64,000 nt of DNA from Legionella fallonii LLAP-10 (GTDB taxonomy: Bacteria > Pseudomonadota > Gammaproteobacteria > Legionellales > Legionellaceae). Numbering within the stretch: position 1 is the stretch's first letter; every line of letters begins with the position of its first letter. This document shows positions 46,653 through 56,752 of the stretch, one piece after another. The notes under the pieces were generated by a model. That model saw only the letters and a list, made by a program, of their open reading frames with translations. It searched no databases and was not told the origin of the DNA. The position numbers and the translations under genes were made by a program. The stretch is from positions 3,953,501 through 4,017,500 of the forward strand of contig NZ_LN614827.1 in the NCBI RefSeq assembly GCF_000953135.1. Reading direction: 5' to 3'.

Positions 46653-48866
46653 ATGGAGCATCGCGATCATGCAAAACATATCCCAAAAACGCAACAATCT
46701 GCATGTGATCATCACCAACATCATGGGCTTCATAAAAAAATAAATACCCCTCCTATCGAAGGAGCTCTATATACTTGTCCTATGCATCCAGAAATTACAC
46801 GATCTGCTCCTGGAAATTGCCCTATCTGTGGTATGGCCTTAGCCCCCATGACGACCTCTATAGATGAAGCACCAAATCAAGAATATGGAACTATGCGTCG
46901 ACGCTTTTGGTTTGCTTTAATTCTGACCTTGCCCCTATTCGTCATGGAAATGAGCGACCATTGGGAAATACAAATGCTATCAACCAAAGCATCTACTTGG
47001 GTGCAATTGGCTCTAGCAACTCCAGTAGTTCTTTGGGGTGGTTGGTCGTTCTTTGAAAGAGGACTGCAATCACTTAAAACACGTCACCTCAATATGTTTA
47101 CATTAATAGCAATAGGCATTGGTGTAGCATGGGGATATAGCATGGTCGCCACCCTATTTCCTTCACTATTTCCAGCAGCCTTTCGTAGCAGTGGCGGTAC
47201 AGTTGCCGTGTATTTCGAGGCCGCTGCGGTCATTACCACCTTAGTGTTACTGGGACAGGTACTTGAGCTAAAGGCCCGAGAGCAAACTGGAGGAGCAATT
47301 CGCGCGTTACTCAAATTAGCTCCGGAAAATGCTCACCGCATTAAAGACGACAATACTGAAGAGGAAATAACGCTTGATGAAATCAAAGAAGGAGATCGGT
47401 TACGTGTACGCCCAGGAGAAAAAATACCTGTAGATGGAGTCATCACAGAGGGTAATAGCACCATAGATGAATCAATGATCACCGGGGAATCTATGCCTGT
47501 CACTAAAAAAACGGGAACACAAGTGATCGGAGCCACTATCAACCAGACCGGTAGTTTTATCATGCAAGCACAACATATAGGCAGTGAGACTATGCTTGCC
47601 CGTATTATACAAATGGTTAGTGAAGCGCAACGAAGTCGGGCTCCCATTCAACGCTTAGCAGATAAGGTTGCGGGTTGGTTCGTGCCCGTAGTACTCCTTA
47701 TCGCTCTGTTGTCGTTTATTGCATGGGCTATTTATGGCCCACAACCCTCATTAAGTTATGGTCTTATCGCTGCAGTGTCTGTTCTTATCATTGCCTGTCC
47801 TTGTGCATTGGGTTTAGCTACCCCTATGTCCATTATGGTCGGGGTGGGGCAAGGAGCAAAAAATGGAGTGCTCATTAAAAACGCCGAAGCATTAGAAAAT
47901 ATGGAAAAAGTCACTACACTCATCGTAGATAAAACAGGAACACTCACTGAGGGTCATCCTCAATTAACGCGGATTATCAATACAGAAGAATATAGCGAAT
48001 ATGAAATCTTAACTTTAGCCGCTTCCCTTGAACATCAAAGTGAACATCCTTTAGCCCAAGCGATTATTGTAGCCGCAAAAGAAAAAAACATTCCTCTGGC
48101 CAAGGTAACTCAGTTCGACGCCCCTACAGGAAAAGGAGTAATAGGTATAGTCAATGGTTACCAAATTGCTATAGGTAATAATTTACTAATGGAAGAATTA
48201 CAGGCAAGCAATGAAGCACTATCTTCCCAGGCTGATACCCTTCGTGCTGAAGGAGCAAGTGTCATGTTTCTTTCTCTAGACAACAAAATTGCGGCGCTCT
48301 TAGTAGTAGAAGATCCTATAAAAAGCGATACGGCCGAAGCGATTCACCATCTACAAGCTGAGGGGATAGAAGTCATTATGCTAACCGGAGATCATAAAAA
48401 AACAGCGGAAATTGTAGGCCAAAAACTAGGCATAAAGAACGTCATTGCCGAGGTCTTGCCTTCAGATAAAAGTCGTGTGGTGAGTGAGTTAAAAAATAAA
48501 GGCCAAATAGTGGCCATGGCAGGGGATGGAATTAATGATGCCCCCGCCTTAGCAAAGGCAGATATTGGCATTGCTATGGGTACAGGGACAGATGTGGCCA
48601 TCGAAAGTGCGGGTATTACACTACTCCATGGTGATTTAACTGGCATTGTCAAAGCCAGACGCCTATCAACCGCAACCATGCGTAACATTAGGCAAAATCT
48701 ATTCTTTGCTTTTATCTATAATATTCTAGGAATACCCATAGCAGCCGGAGTTCTTTACCCTATTTTTGGCGTGTTGCTTAGTCCAATTATCTCTGCGGCC
48801 GCCATGTCTATCAGTTCTGTGTCAGTCATAGCTAATGCTTTAAGATTAAGATGGAGCCGTCTCTAA
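46653..48866 (+). CDS. copA: Copper-exporting P1B-type ATPase
   Basis: 737 residues. His-rich N-terminus, then a YHS-like metal segment with CPMHPE (42-47) and CPICGM (56-61); eight membrane helices; TGES 277-280; copper-translocation motif CPC at 382-384; phosphorylated Asp426 in DKTGT; HP motif in SEHPLAQ; and [20 protein letters not shown]. The CPC and Asp positions equal those I recall for Legionella CopA. It pumps Cu+ from the cytoplasm to the periplasm. AAGGGATGG precedes the ATG at 46653. No cueR or chaperone gene is next to it. Confidence 0.95.
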   Translation: MEHRDHAKHIPKTQQSACDHHQHHGLHKKINTPPIEGALYTCPMHPEITRSAPGNCPICGMALAPMTTSIDEAPNQEYGTMRRRFWFALILTLPLFVMEMSDHWEIQMLSTKASTWVQLALATPVVLWGGWSFFERGLQSLKTRHLNMFTLIAIGIGVAWGYSMVATLFPSLFPAAFRSSGGTVAVYFEAAAVITTLVLLGQVLELKAREQTGGAIRALLKLAPENAHRIKDDNTEEEITLDEIKEGDRLRVRPGEKIPVDGVITEGNSTIDESMITGESMPVTKKTGTQVIGATINQTGSFIMQAQHIGSETMLARIIQMVSEAQRSRAPIQRLADKVAGWFVPVVLLIALLSFIAWAIYGPQPSLSYGLIAAVSVLIIACPCALGLATPMSIMVGVGQGAKNGVLIKNAEALENMEKVTTLIVDKTGTLTEGHPQLTRIINTEEYSEYEILTLAASLEHQSEHPLAQAIIVAAKEKNIPLAKVTQFDAPTGKGVIGIVNGYQIAIGNNLLMEELQASNEALSSQADTLRAEGASVMFLSLDNKIAALLVVEDPIKSDTAEAIHHLQAEGIEVIMLTGDHKKTAEIVGQKLGIKNVIAEVLPSDKSRVVSELKNKGQIVAMAGDGINDAPALAKADIGIAMGTGTDVAIESAGITLLHGDLTGIVKARRLSTATMRNIRQNLFFAFIYNILGIPIAAGVLYPIFGVLLSPIISAAAMSISSVSVIANALRLRWSRL

Positions 48867-48885
48867 GGAAATGATCCCTCCTTAG
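48863..48885. terminator. Hairpin spanning the convergent stops of copA and lldD
   Basis: CTAAGGA (48863-48869) pairs with TCCTTAG (48879-48885); both stop codons lie within the stem. Only 15 bp separate the genes, so this may be a compact shared terminator. Confidence 0.35.
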
Positions 48886-50015
48886 TAAACGAGATTGGAA
48901 CGACTAATTTGTGCCACGTTAGTCACACCAGTCAAAGTCATAGCAATGCGTATTTCCTTAGCAAAAATATCCAACAAATGCTCAACACCGGCTTGCCCCC
49001 TAGCAGCCAAAGCATAAACAACAGATCGACCTAGTAGTACTGCTTTGGCCCCTAAAGCCAACATACGTACCACATCCAATCCTGAACGCACTCCAGAATC
49101 AACAAGAACACTAAGACTGTTACCAACAGCATCGGCTATAGCTGGTAAGGCTTTTGCAGTAGACAAGACACCATCCAATTGGCGCCCCCCATGATTAGAA
49201 ACCACTATCCCATCAGCGCCAAACTTAACAGCATCTTTTGCATCCTCAGGATCTAAAATACCTTTTATAATCAAAGAACCCTGCCAAAAATCACGTATCC
49301 ATTCCAGATCGCGCCAGCTAATCGAGGGATCAAAATTTTTCTCTAAAAAACCAATATAATCTTGCAGGTCGACAGATTTTCCTAAATATTTTGATACATT
49401 CCCTAGCTCAAAAGGACGTCCTAACAACCCGACATTCAAAGCCCATGAGGGTTTCATTACAGCCTGTAATAAACGCCGCGGTGAGGAAAAAGAACCTGAC
49501 ATACCAGAATGTGCATCTCTATATCGAGCTCCAGGCATAGGCATATCAACTGTAAAAACAAGATGTTGTATTCCTGCGTCCCGCGCACGTTCAAGCACGT
49601 TTCTCATAAAGCCACGATCTTTGAGCACATAAAGTTGAAACCATAACGGTTGTTTGCTCTGTGCGGCGACCTCTTCTATAGAGCAAATAGATACCGTAGA
49701 TAAAGTAAAAGGAATACCTGTTTTTTCTGCAGCTTTTGCCGCCTGCACCTCTCCTCGTCGAGCATACATCCCAGTAATCCCTACAGGGCTTATTATCACG
49801 GGCAGTGCTAATTTTTGACCGAATAATTCAGTTTCCATACTTAAATGCTCTACATTTTTTAAAATACGCTGTCGTAAGACAATCCGTTCCAAATCTGCAG
49901 AATTAGCCTTTAAGGTATGTTCTGCATAAGCCCCTCCGTCTATATAATCGAATAAAAAGCGGGGTAATTTGCGCTGTGCGGCAAGACGGTAATCCAAAGG
50001 GGAAGAAATAATCAT
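48882..50015 (-). CDS. lldD: L-lactate dehydrogenase (FMN, quinone-linked)
   Basis: Membrane-associated flavoenzyme oxidising L-lactate to pyruvate. 377 residues, opening [20 protein letters not shown] as in E. coli Lld[25 protein letters not shown], the catalytic His in [13 protein letters not shown], and [21 protein letters not shown] start at 50015 by this alignment (GGAG eight bases upstream) rather than the GTG at 50024. No lldP or lldR gene is adjacent. Confidence 0.95.
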   Translation of the reverse strand: MIISSPLDYRLAAQRKLPRFLFDYIDGGAYAEHTLKANSADLERIVLRQRILKNVEHLSMETELFGQKLALPVIISPVGITGMYARRGEVQAAKAAEKTGIPFTLSTVSICSIEEVAAQSKQPLWFQLYVLKDRGFMRNVLERARDAGIQHLVFTVDMPMPGARYRDAHSGMSGSFSSPRRLLQAVMKPSWALNVGLLGRPFELGNVSKYLGKSVDLQDYIGFLEKNFDPSISWRDLEWIRDFWQGSLIIKGILDPEDAKDAVKFGADGIVVSNHGGRQLDGVLSTAKALPAIADAVGNSLSVLVDSGVRSGLDVVRMLALGAKAVLLGRSVVYALAARGQAGVEHLLDIFAKEIRIAMTLTGVTNVAQISRSNLVY

Positions 50016-50131
50016 CCTGAGCACTCCAATTGAGACTGGGTAAATACGAGAAAAATAAGCATACCGTTTCCATGTGTTTGAAGCAAAATATTGCGGTTAA
50101 TACCTCTGTCTAATTATAAATTTCATTCTCA

Positions 50132-50160
50132 TTGATCACGTAATGGCAATGGTGTAAAAT
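50132..50160 (+). promoter_or_regulatory. Putative sigma70 promoter of the 50209 gene
   Basis: -35 TTGATC (50132-50137), 17-bp spacer, -10 TAAAAT (50155-50160), 49 bp before the start codon. Confidence 0.55.
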
Positions 50161-50208
50161 ATAAGAACAACAATTTAAAGTCCTTTCACTTTTGGACGGA
50201 GCCTGGTA

Positions 50209-52866
50209 ATGCCACATATTCCTTTAGAGACCCTTGGTTTAAGCGTACCAAACATGCGTTTCCAGCATGGAGCAAGACAAGTAACAAGGCCCATAAGCGA
50301 CCATCCACCGATTATTCAAAATACCTTATGGGGAACAGTTGCTACTCTCAATATGCTTCACCCAGGCTCTCCCCTGGCTCCGCCGGTACAAATAGGCGGT
50401 GTTACTACGTTGCCAATTAATGGCAAAGTCCAAATGGAAGAGATGGCTCAATATATCGTTCAAATGTTTCAACAAGGAGTTGGGTTGCTTGCATTACAAG
50501 AAGTTCCTGCCCCTGGTACAGCTAATTTTAATTATTTGAGAGATGAATTGACCCGGCTAACGGGAGCATCTAACTTAATTGATGTACAGACATTAACCAG
50601 TCATTGGTTAAAAACTAAGCCTCATGCTTTTGGTACCACGATTCTATCTAATCCAAATCAGTTTAAAATCACTGGAGGAGCAAAAGCTGGCTTGAATAAT
50701 CGGGCAGGCGTATATAATGTTACCGCTGTATCTAGTGGACACATAATACCCGTTGCCAATATTCATGGGGACTTTAAAAATCAACAAGGCACTGCAACAT
50801 ATATTAACAACTTTGATGGAATATGTTTGGGTGATTTAAATATTTCACAAAGCGACATGAGAGCCAACCCCAATCCTCAGATTCTACAATCTATTGCAAC
50901 ACCTACTTTAGTAATAGAAGGTTTAATATATCGAGTCGATACTGTTGATGTTATTCAAGATGCCTACAGTCGGCAAATTAAACCTGATTTTACTCCAGAT
51001 ACAACGCGTATTACCCCACCTACGATTCCTATGCATCATACCCCACCCACAGTTTTTACAATAGCCAAGGAGCAAGCCGTTGAGCTTTTAAAGCAATTTC
51101 AAGCGACCTTAGCAAGCGATCTCATTATAGGTGGAAAAATCGTCGGTTTGCAGTTAACTACACCAGCTCCTTATACGGTATCACATATAACAACTACGAA
51201 TAGCAAAGTTCGTGATGCTTTGATTCCGTTTTATCAAAACTGGATAGCACAACAAGGCTTGCAGACACAAAAGGCGCAAGGCGTAGCTAATAATGCGTCA
51301 ACAACTCATCACAATGTTGCCCCGTTTCCCTCTAAGCCAATAGTAGCCGCAATTGAGATACTTCCGCAGCATGCGACTGTATATCTACAGCAGGTGAAGT
51401 CTAACTTGCCACCACAATTCCTTGATCAAAGCCCTATAGGGATAGTGGGAGTAGAGCTCGAAATGCCCCACCCCGGTAAAACTGACGCTCGTATAACCTT
51501 TAGAAATAAAGAAATTTACGATTTTATTACCAGAGGGTTCAAGCATGAGAAGCAACAAGCACAAGACCCAACGAATACTATCAGTGGAACAACGCAACAT
51601 TCCAGCTCATCCCAAGCGGATCATGTGGTGCCCCCAGTGATTGATGAACCCATTTTTCAGCCTGTAGTTATTAAAATACCGGCCAAACAAGCAGCTTCAT
51701 TCCTCGATAGAGTAAAAATTGAAGCCAATCTGCCGCCTGGACTTGTTCAAAATGGACGAATCACAGGTGTAGAGTTAAGAACAGCATCCAAAAGTGGCAT
51801 ATCAGAAATAACTATTAAGAATAGAGACGCTCATCAAGCCATTGCCGTATTTTATGAACTGTGGACGAAGGAGCAAGAAGCCCTTAAGACACAACAGGGA
51901 CAAAAAACAACTGACACGACATCTGGTGCGAGGCATCATTCTAGCGTTGCTCCATCACACGGAACACAAACTAATACCAACATACCTCTAGTTGTCGATA
52001 CTCCCATTGCGAAGAAAAAAGAGGTTCCTATACAGCAAAATACAACAAATACTACACCAATAACAACGCACCATTCTAGTGTTCCCCCATTGGATAAAGT
52101 ACACACTACAGGTAATGACTCGCCATCTCCTTTTCAACCAATAATTATTAAAATGCCGGCTACGCAAGCAGCTCTATTTGTAAAACAGTTTAAGGCCGTC
52201 TTACCCCAACATTTTATTAATAGTGAAAACGTTATAGGCTTAGACTTAGACGTCCCTGATCAAACTAGCGATGCCAGTATTACATTGAAAAATCAAGATA
52301 TTTATCAAAAGTATTTAGAATTTCAAGCGGTAAAACTCCAACAATTTAATGATGGAAAGATAAAGATTCAGAGTGATTTTATTAAAAGTCTTGATGAGTT
52401 TTCCGATAAGATGAAGAGTCTAGCAACAAGCGATTCTGTTTCCGCTCAAAAAGGCAAACAACTATACGATACATTAATGAATGCACAAGCAACTTTTTTC
52501 CAAAACATAACTCCTGGTTCCAGTAAAGAAGAGATAAAGACTCACATCGCCGATTTTCGTATGAGCTGTAGAAATCATTTTGTGGAAGCAGATAAAGTTA
52601 TGGGCCATGGCTGGTTATATAGAGTGGCTGAAGTTGTTATAAAAGCGGTAGTTGGTTTGTTTGCAGCTATAGGCATGGCACTTGGTGTCATTGTCGGCCA
52701 AGGTGTACTCAACGCCGAGCATCGCCAAGGATTCAAAAACACGTTCTTTGCTCTAGACAAGACTGCCGGAACAACAGCATTAGAGGCGACCCAGAAACAA
52801 ATTCTAGGTAATGATGAAGACGATCAAGGTTTGCTAAATCAAGAGGCTTTTACCCCTAAAAATTAA
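50209..52866 (+). CDS. Multidomain orphan protein with EEP-like N-terminus and four internal repeats, effector candidate
   Basis: 885 residues. Residues 38-250 resemble an endonuclease/exonuclease/phosphatase domain: TLNML (N48), ALQEVP (E98), TTILSN, NIHGDF (H186) and CLGDLNI (D209, N211). A final SDH-type motif is not seen. Four repeats of about 65 residues follow at roughly 282-346, 379-446, 486-552 and 644-706 (pattern I-x-(I/M)-(P)-A-x-(Q)-A-x-x-(F/L)-(L/V) ... I-x-G-(V/L)-(E/D)-L ... I-T-x-(K/R)-N). They are joined by polar linkers with TTHHSSV-like motifs. The C-terminal part (715-885) is helical with a hydrophobic segment at 808-832 and an acidic end. GGAG precedes the ATG. Probably a type IV substrate; the activity is unproven. 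Confidence 0.75.
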   Translation: MPHIPLETLGLSVPNMRFQHGARQVTRPISDHPPIIQNTLWGTVATLNMLHPGSPLAPPVQIGGVTTLPINGKVQMEEMAQYIVQMFQQGVGLLALQEVPAPGTANFNYLRDELTRLTGASNLIDVQTLTSHWLKTKPHAFGTTILSNPNQFKITGGAKAGLNNRAGVYNVTAVSSGHIIPVANIHGDFKNQQGTATYINNFDGICLGDLNISQSDMRANPNPQILQSIATPTLVIEGLIYRVDTVDVIQDAYSRQIKPDFTPDTTRITPPTIPMHHTPPTVFTIAKEQAVELLKQFQATLASDLIIGGKIVGLQLTTPAPYTVSHITTTNSKVRDALIPFYQNWIAQQGLQTQKAQGVANNASTTHHNVAPFPSKPIVAAIEILPQHATVYLQQVKSNLPPQFLDQSPIGIVGVELEMPHPGKTDARITFRNKEIYDFITRGFKHEKQQAQDPTNTISGTTQHSSSSQADHVVPPVIDEPIFQPVVIKIPAKQAASFLDRVKIEANLPPGLVQNGRITGVELRTASKSGISEITIKNRDAHQAIAVFYELWTKEQEALKTQQGQKTTDTTSGARHHSSVAPSHGTQTNTNIPLVVDTPIAKKKEVPIQQNTTNTTPITTHHSSVPPLDKVHTTGNDSPSPFQPIIIKMPATQAALFVKQFKAVLPQHFINSENVIGLDLDVPDQTSDASITLKNQDIYQKYLEFQAVKLQQFNDGKIKIQSDFIKSLDEFSDKMKSLATSDSVSAQKGKQLYDTLMNAQATFFQNITPGSSKEEIKTHIADFRMSCRNHFVEADKVMGHGWLYRVAEVVIKAVVGLFAAIGMALGVIVGQGVLNAEHRQGFKNTFFALDKTAGTTALEATQKQILGNDEDDQGLLNQEAFTPKN
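51052..52326 (+). repeat. Four diverged domain repeats within the 50209 gene
   Basis: Protein-level repeats of about 65 residues at residues 282-346, 379-446, 486-552 and 644-706. Repeats 3 and 4 are the most similar (VVIKIPAKQAASFLDRVKIE versus IIIKMPATQAALFVKQFKAV). Linkers repeat a short His/Ser-rich motif. Confidence 0.7.
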
Positions 52867-53369
52867 TAGCGAGAACGTCCGTTGCGGATACGAGTTGTAG
52901 CCCGGATTAGGCGCAACCGTAATCCGGAAAATCCAGTTGGTAACCTGGACAGCGAGAGCGTAACCCAGAAGCAAGATTGACTTTATTGCACCTTATTTAG
53001 GTATGTAAAGATATTCTAATACCTATTTATCCTGCTTTTTGCTGCCACATTTTTCCTGGGTCACGTTCTCGCTGCCCAGGCTACTTTGCCCCACGTTCCT
53101 CTCCGAAACTCACGTCCGCTTAATTGCAGTGAAGGCTAGGGAACCCTACTAATAATTTTAAATATTTTGAAACATATGATTAAAACTAAAAAATAATCAC
53201 AGATAAAACTTTTTAATTTCCTTGAGCTAAAATTAGTTATATAGAGTGTTTTTTATCTAATTATTATTGCAATAATTGATTATGGACAATCAAAGATATT
53301 TCACCAACAAGGATCTTCTATAAGTGCAACTAATGCTATTTGCATGTTGATAATTAGCTGGTGGAGGCC
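52867..53369. other. 503-bp intergenic region with nested palindromes
   Basis: Contains a hairpin CCGGATTA/TAATCCGG (52902-52909 and 52920-52927) in a context (GTAGCCCGGATTAGGCGCAA) often seen as interspersed repeats in gammaproteobacteria. It also has a longer inverted repeat, 52944-52968 with 53055-53080 (CCTGGaCAGCGAGAgCGTaA against its complement). The last 230 bp are A/T-rich and must hold the promoter of the 53370 gene. Confidence 0.6.
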
Positions 53370-53645
53370 ATGGTGTTAATTCAACCTGTTCAGCCTGTAT
53401 TTGTAACTATCAAAATTGGCGAGGAAAAGTACGATTGCCAAATGATAAGTTTATCCGATACAGAATTAGAATTAACTAGTTCCGAATATATGGAAAAGGA
53501 GAGTCATGTATTATTCTTTGCCAAATATTTTCGGGGAAACGCAACCATTAATGAAATAAAATTCGCTCAGTTCTGTTTTACCTATAAGCTGAGCATTGAG
53601 GCGATTCAGTTTCAACCGGGATTAATTATTAATACCCGGTTGTAA
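53370..53645 (+). CDS. Small hypothetical protein, possibly PilZ-like barrel
   Basis: About 91 residues, beta-rich, without signal peptide or membrane helix. The pattern VTIKIGEEKYDCQMISLSDTE followed by alternating hydrophobic strands recalls a PilZ-type barrel, but the c-di-GMP RxxxR motif is absent. I do not recognise a family. The start is uncertain: GGAGG at 53363-53367 suits the GTG at 53373 slightly better than the ATG at 53370; a GTG at 53361 is also in frame. The end faces coxC. Confidence 0.55.
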   Translation: MVLIQPVQPVFVTIKIGEEKYDCQMISLSDTELELTSSEYMEKESHVLFFAKYFRGNATINEIKFAQFCFTYKLSIEAIQFQPGLIINTRL

Positions 53646-53669
53646 TAAAAGCGAAATGAAATTATAACC
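53638..53669. terminator. Hairpin across convergent stops of 53370 gene and coxC
   Basis: GGTTGTAAT (53638-53646) pairs with ATTATAACC (53661-53669) at 8 of 9 positions; weak, A/T-rich shared terminator candidate. Confidence 0.3.
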
Positions 53670-54531
53670 AATAAACAAATAAAAATAAGAACAACCAAAC
53701 AACGTCCACAAAATGCCAATACCACGCAACACCCTCAAAAGCAAAATGACGTTCTGGAGTAAAATGTCCTTTTTTGCAACGAATCAAGATGACAATCAGC
53801 ATTATAGTTCCAATCGTCACGTGCAAGCCGTGAAATCCGGTCAACATAAAAAAGGTTGTGCCATAAATACCTGAAGCTAGGGTTAGGTTCAACTCATTAT
53901 AAGCTTCATGATACTCATAAGCCTGACAGCATAAGAACAATATACCCAATGCAATAGTTAAAGCCATTCCCACTAGCAATTGAGTACGTTTATTTAATTT
54001 CAAGGCCCAATGCGCCCAGGTTATAGTGACGCCCGAAGTTAACAAAATTAAAGTGTTGAGAGCAGCCAACCCCCATGCGCCCATTGCCTCAGTTGCCCCT
54101 GAAAAAATCTGATTATTAGGGTTAGCTAATAAAGGCCAGACGGCTTTAAAATCAGACCACAAGGTAATATGGGTCATTGGGTGTATTTCCCCTCCCAGAA
54201 GGGGAACCGACCAAAATCTGGTGAAAAATAAAGCGCCGAAAAAAGCACCAAAAAAACAAACTTCAGAGAAGATGAACCAGCACATACCCCAGCGAAAGGA
54301 TCTATCGACTTGCAGATCATATATCCCCTTGCCATTTTCATAAATAACTTGGCCAAACCATCCAAACATCATACCAACAAGGATACAAAGACCCAGGGCA
54401 AAAATATATGGTCCGTACCAGTCAACATGTAGCCAAGAAGCAGCCCCTACTAACGTCGTGGTTAATCCAATTGATCCAACCAAAGGCCAATGACTGGGCT
54501 TGGGGACATAATAAGTACCTTGCGCTCCCAT
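53662..54531 (-). CDS. coxC: Cytochrome c oxidase subunit III
   Basis: 289-residue membrane subunit with seven hydrophobic segments. YYVPKPSHWPLVGSIG, MFGWFGQVIYENGKGIYD, FIFSEVCFFGAFFGALFFTR and FHGLHVTIGTIML are typical COX3 motifs. It has no metal centre; it stabilises the catalytic core. Last gene of the oxidase operon, 49 bp after ctaG. Confidence 0.95.
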   Translation of the reverse strand: MGAQGTYYVPKPSHWPLVGSIGLTTTLVGAASWLHVDWYGPYIFALGLCILVGMMFGWFGQVIYENGKGIYDLQVDRSFRWGMCWFIFSEVCFFGAFFGALFFTRFWSVPLLGGEIHPMTHITLWSDFKAVWPLLANPNNQIFSGATEAMGAWGLAALNTLILLTSGVTITWAHWALKLNKRTQLLVGMALTIALGILFLCCQAYEYHEAYNELNLTLASGIYGTTFFMLTGFHGLHVTIGTIMLIVILIRCKKGHFTPERHFAFEGVAWYWHFVDVVWLFLFLFVYWL

Positions 54532-54580
54532 TGTGTTTTAATCTCCTGTGTCAATAATACATTTAACTTGCGCTGTTTAT

Positions 54581-55123
54581 TTAATTGATTGCTCTATTAG
54601 TCACATCGAATAAAGTATAAGACAAAGTAACTGTCTTAACATTCTCAGGCAAGTCCGTATCTAAGTGAAATAATAACGGCATATCCATTGCTTCATGCCC
54701 ATTCAGTGTCTGCTGAGTAAAGCAAAAGCACTCGGTTTTTTTCAAATACTTAGCCGCAATTCCCGGAGTAACACTGGGAATTGCTTGCACGGTCATTTGA
54801 TGATTTGTTTTATTTTCGGCATAAAAAGCCAATTTAACAATTTCACCTGGGTGCACCTTAATTTTCTTCGTTTTAGGATAAAACGCCCAGGGAACACCGC
54901 TATTGTTAGTAGCTACAAACTCAACTAAAACCTCTCTATTTGTCGCAATAGTTGCCTTAGTTACATCATAAGCAATCGCTTCAGGATTAGTTTTACCATT
55001 TATACCTAAACTTTTACATAAGCTGTTATAGATGGGAACTAAAGCAAACCCAAAAGCAAACATTCCTAATACAACAAGTGACAATATAAGTAACAGTTTT
55101 CTCTGTTTTTTTTCCTCGCTCAT
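54581..55123 (-). CDS. ctaG: Cytochrome oxidase assembly protein CtaG/Cox11
   Basis: 180-residue copper chaperone for the CuB centre of subunit I. One N-terminal membrane helix (about 10-30) and a periplasmic immunoglobulin-like domain with the copper-binding motif KKTECFCFTQQTL. VPIYNSLCKSLGINGKT is also typical. Placed between coxA and coxC as in many proteobacteria. Confidence 0.93.
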   Translation of the reverse strand: MSEEKKQRKLLLILSLVVLGMFAFGFALVPIYNSLCKSLGINGKTNPEAIAYDVTKATIATNREVLVEFVATNNSGVPWAFYPKTKKIKVHPGEIVKLAFYAENKTNHQMTVQAIPSVTPGIAAKYLKKTECFCFTQQTLNGHEAMDMPLLFHLDTDLPENVKTVTLSYTLFDVTNRAIN

Positions 55124-55135
55124 TAATTTTCGCCT

Positions 55136-56752
55136 TTAATCGATAACAGGCGGCGTTGTAAACGTATGGTAAGGAGGTGGAGACGGCAAAGTCCACTCTA
55201 AACCATGAGAGCCTTCCCAAACTCTATCCGTTGCAACATCTTTATCTGTTCCTCTTTTTCTCACTGTAGCAACAATGTTATATAGGAATAAAAGTTGTGA
55301 GAAACCAAAAATAAAGGCGCCGACAGTTACTATCATATTAAAATTGGTAAATTGTAACGCGTAGTCCGGGATTCTTCTTGGCATCCCAGCGAGCCCCAAA
55401 AAGTGCATAGGGAAGAACGTTAAATTTACTGATATAACAGAAAGCCAGAAGTGCCATTTACCAAGGGCTTCGCTATACATATGTCCAGTCCATTTTGGCA
55501 ACCAATAATAGGTGGCCGCTTGCAACGAGAAAATAACACCAGGAACCAAAACATAATGGAAATGCGCTACCACAAAATAGCTATCCTGATATTGGTAATC
55601 TGCAGGAACAAGAGCAAGCATCAAACCTGTAAACCCGCCGATTGTAAATAAAAACACGAACGCTATGGCAAACAACATCGGTGTTTCAAAGGTCATTGCC
55701 CCCTTGAACATGGTACTGACCCAGTTGAATACTTTAATTCCTGTAGGTACAGCAATGAGCATTGTGGTATACATGAAAAACAACTCAGCCCCTAATGGCA
55801 CTCCCGTTGTAAACATGTGATGAACCCACACAATAAATGACAGAACAGCAATACTCACAGTCGCATAAACCATAAAGTGATAACCAAACAATGGTTTACG
55901 GCTAAACGTAGGAATAATTTCTGAAATTACACCAAAAGCAGGCAGAACTAATACATAAACTTCTGGATGGCCGAAAAACCAGAATATATGTTGGAATAGT
56001 ATAGGATCACCGCCACCAGCAGCACTAAAGAAGCTAGTACCAAAATGTCTATCGGCTAACATCATGGTCACTGCCCCAGCGAGTACCGGCATAATAGCTA
56101 TCAGTAAGAATGCAGTAATTAACCAAGTCCATGCAAACATTGGCATCTTCATTAAGGTCATTCCTGGAGCTCGTAAATTCAAAATAGTAGCAATAATGTT
56201 AATAGAGCCCATAATAGATGAGAGTCCCATCATATGGATGGAGAAAATCATAAAGTCGGTGCTAGGTGGAGCATAGGTTGTCGATAATGGCGCATACATA
56301 GTCCAACCAAAGTTAGGACCACCCCCAGCATGAAACATAGTTGAAAACAGTAAACAAAACGCGAAAGGTAGAATCCAAAAACTCCAATTATTTAATCGTG
56401 GCAAAGCCATATCTGGAGCGCCAATCATCATCGGTATTTGCCAGTTTGCCATACCCGTAAATGCAGGCATAACCACCCCGAAGAGCATCACTAACCCATG
56501 TAGAGTAGTCATCTGGTTAAAGAAATTGGGGTCCACAAATCGGTGACCAGGCTGAAATAACTCTGCTCTGATAACGAGAGCCATGGCTCCAGCTACAAAG
56601 AAACTGATCATCGCTAACCATAAATAAAGACTTCCTATATCCTTATGGTTTGTTGTAAATAGCCAACGTTTTGCAAATCCCATGAATCCCTTACCTTGCT
56701 CAGGGCCATGATCCTCGTGGGATTCTTCTGTGTGTGTCAATGCGTGACTCAT
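55136..56752 (-). CDS. coxA: Cytochrome c oxidase subunit I
   Basis: 538-residue haem-copper catalytic subunit with twelve membrane helices. Haem a ligand in FFNQMTTLHGLVMLF; CuB site FFGHPEVYVLVLPAFG (His and cross-linked Tyr) plus VWVHHMFTTG; and VVAHFHYVLV carrying the haem ligands. The GHPEVY motif (Glu rather than the haem-copper variants) indicates an A-type oxidase. It overlaps the coxB stop by ATGA. Confidence 0.97.
   Translation of the reverse strand: MSHALTHTEESHEDHGPEQGKGFMGFAKRWLFTTNHKDIGSLYLWLAMISFFVAGAMALVIRAELFQPGHRFVDPNFFNQMTTLHGLVMLFGVVMPAFTGMANWQIPMMIGAPDMALPRLNNWSFWILPFAFCLLFSTMFHAGGGPNFGWTMYAPLSTTYAPPSTDFMIFSIHMMGLSSIMGSINIIATILNLRAPGMTLMKMPMFAWTWLITAFLLIAIMPVLAGAVTMMLADRHFGTSFFSAAGGGDPILFQHIFWFFGHPEVYVLVLPAFGVISEIIPTFSRKPLFGYHFMVYATVSIAVLSFIVWVHHMFTTGVPLGAELFFMYTTMLIAVPTGIKVFNWVSTMFKGAMTFETPMLFAIAFVFLFTIGGFTGLMLALVPADYQYQDSYFVVAHFHYVLVPGVIFSLQAATYYWLPKWTGHMYSEALGKWHFWLSVISVNLTFFPMHFLGLAGMPRRIPDYALQFTNFNMIVTVGAFIFGFSQLLFLYNIVATVRKRGTDKDVATDRVWEGSHGLEWTLPSPPPYHTFTTPPVID

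Noticed and set aside
46358-46743. Two overlapping short plus-strand frames before copA
   Set aside because: They run into the palindromic element and the copA start; no coding signs.
50112-50140. Fur-box-like sequence between lldD and the 50209 gene
   Set aside because: The stretch with CATTCTCATTGATCA only matches the Fur consensus when a base is skipped; too weak to call.
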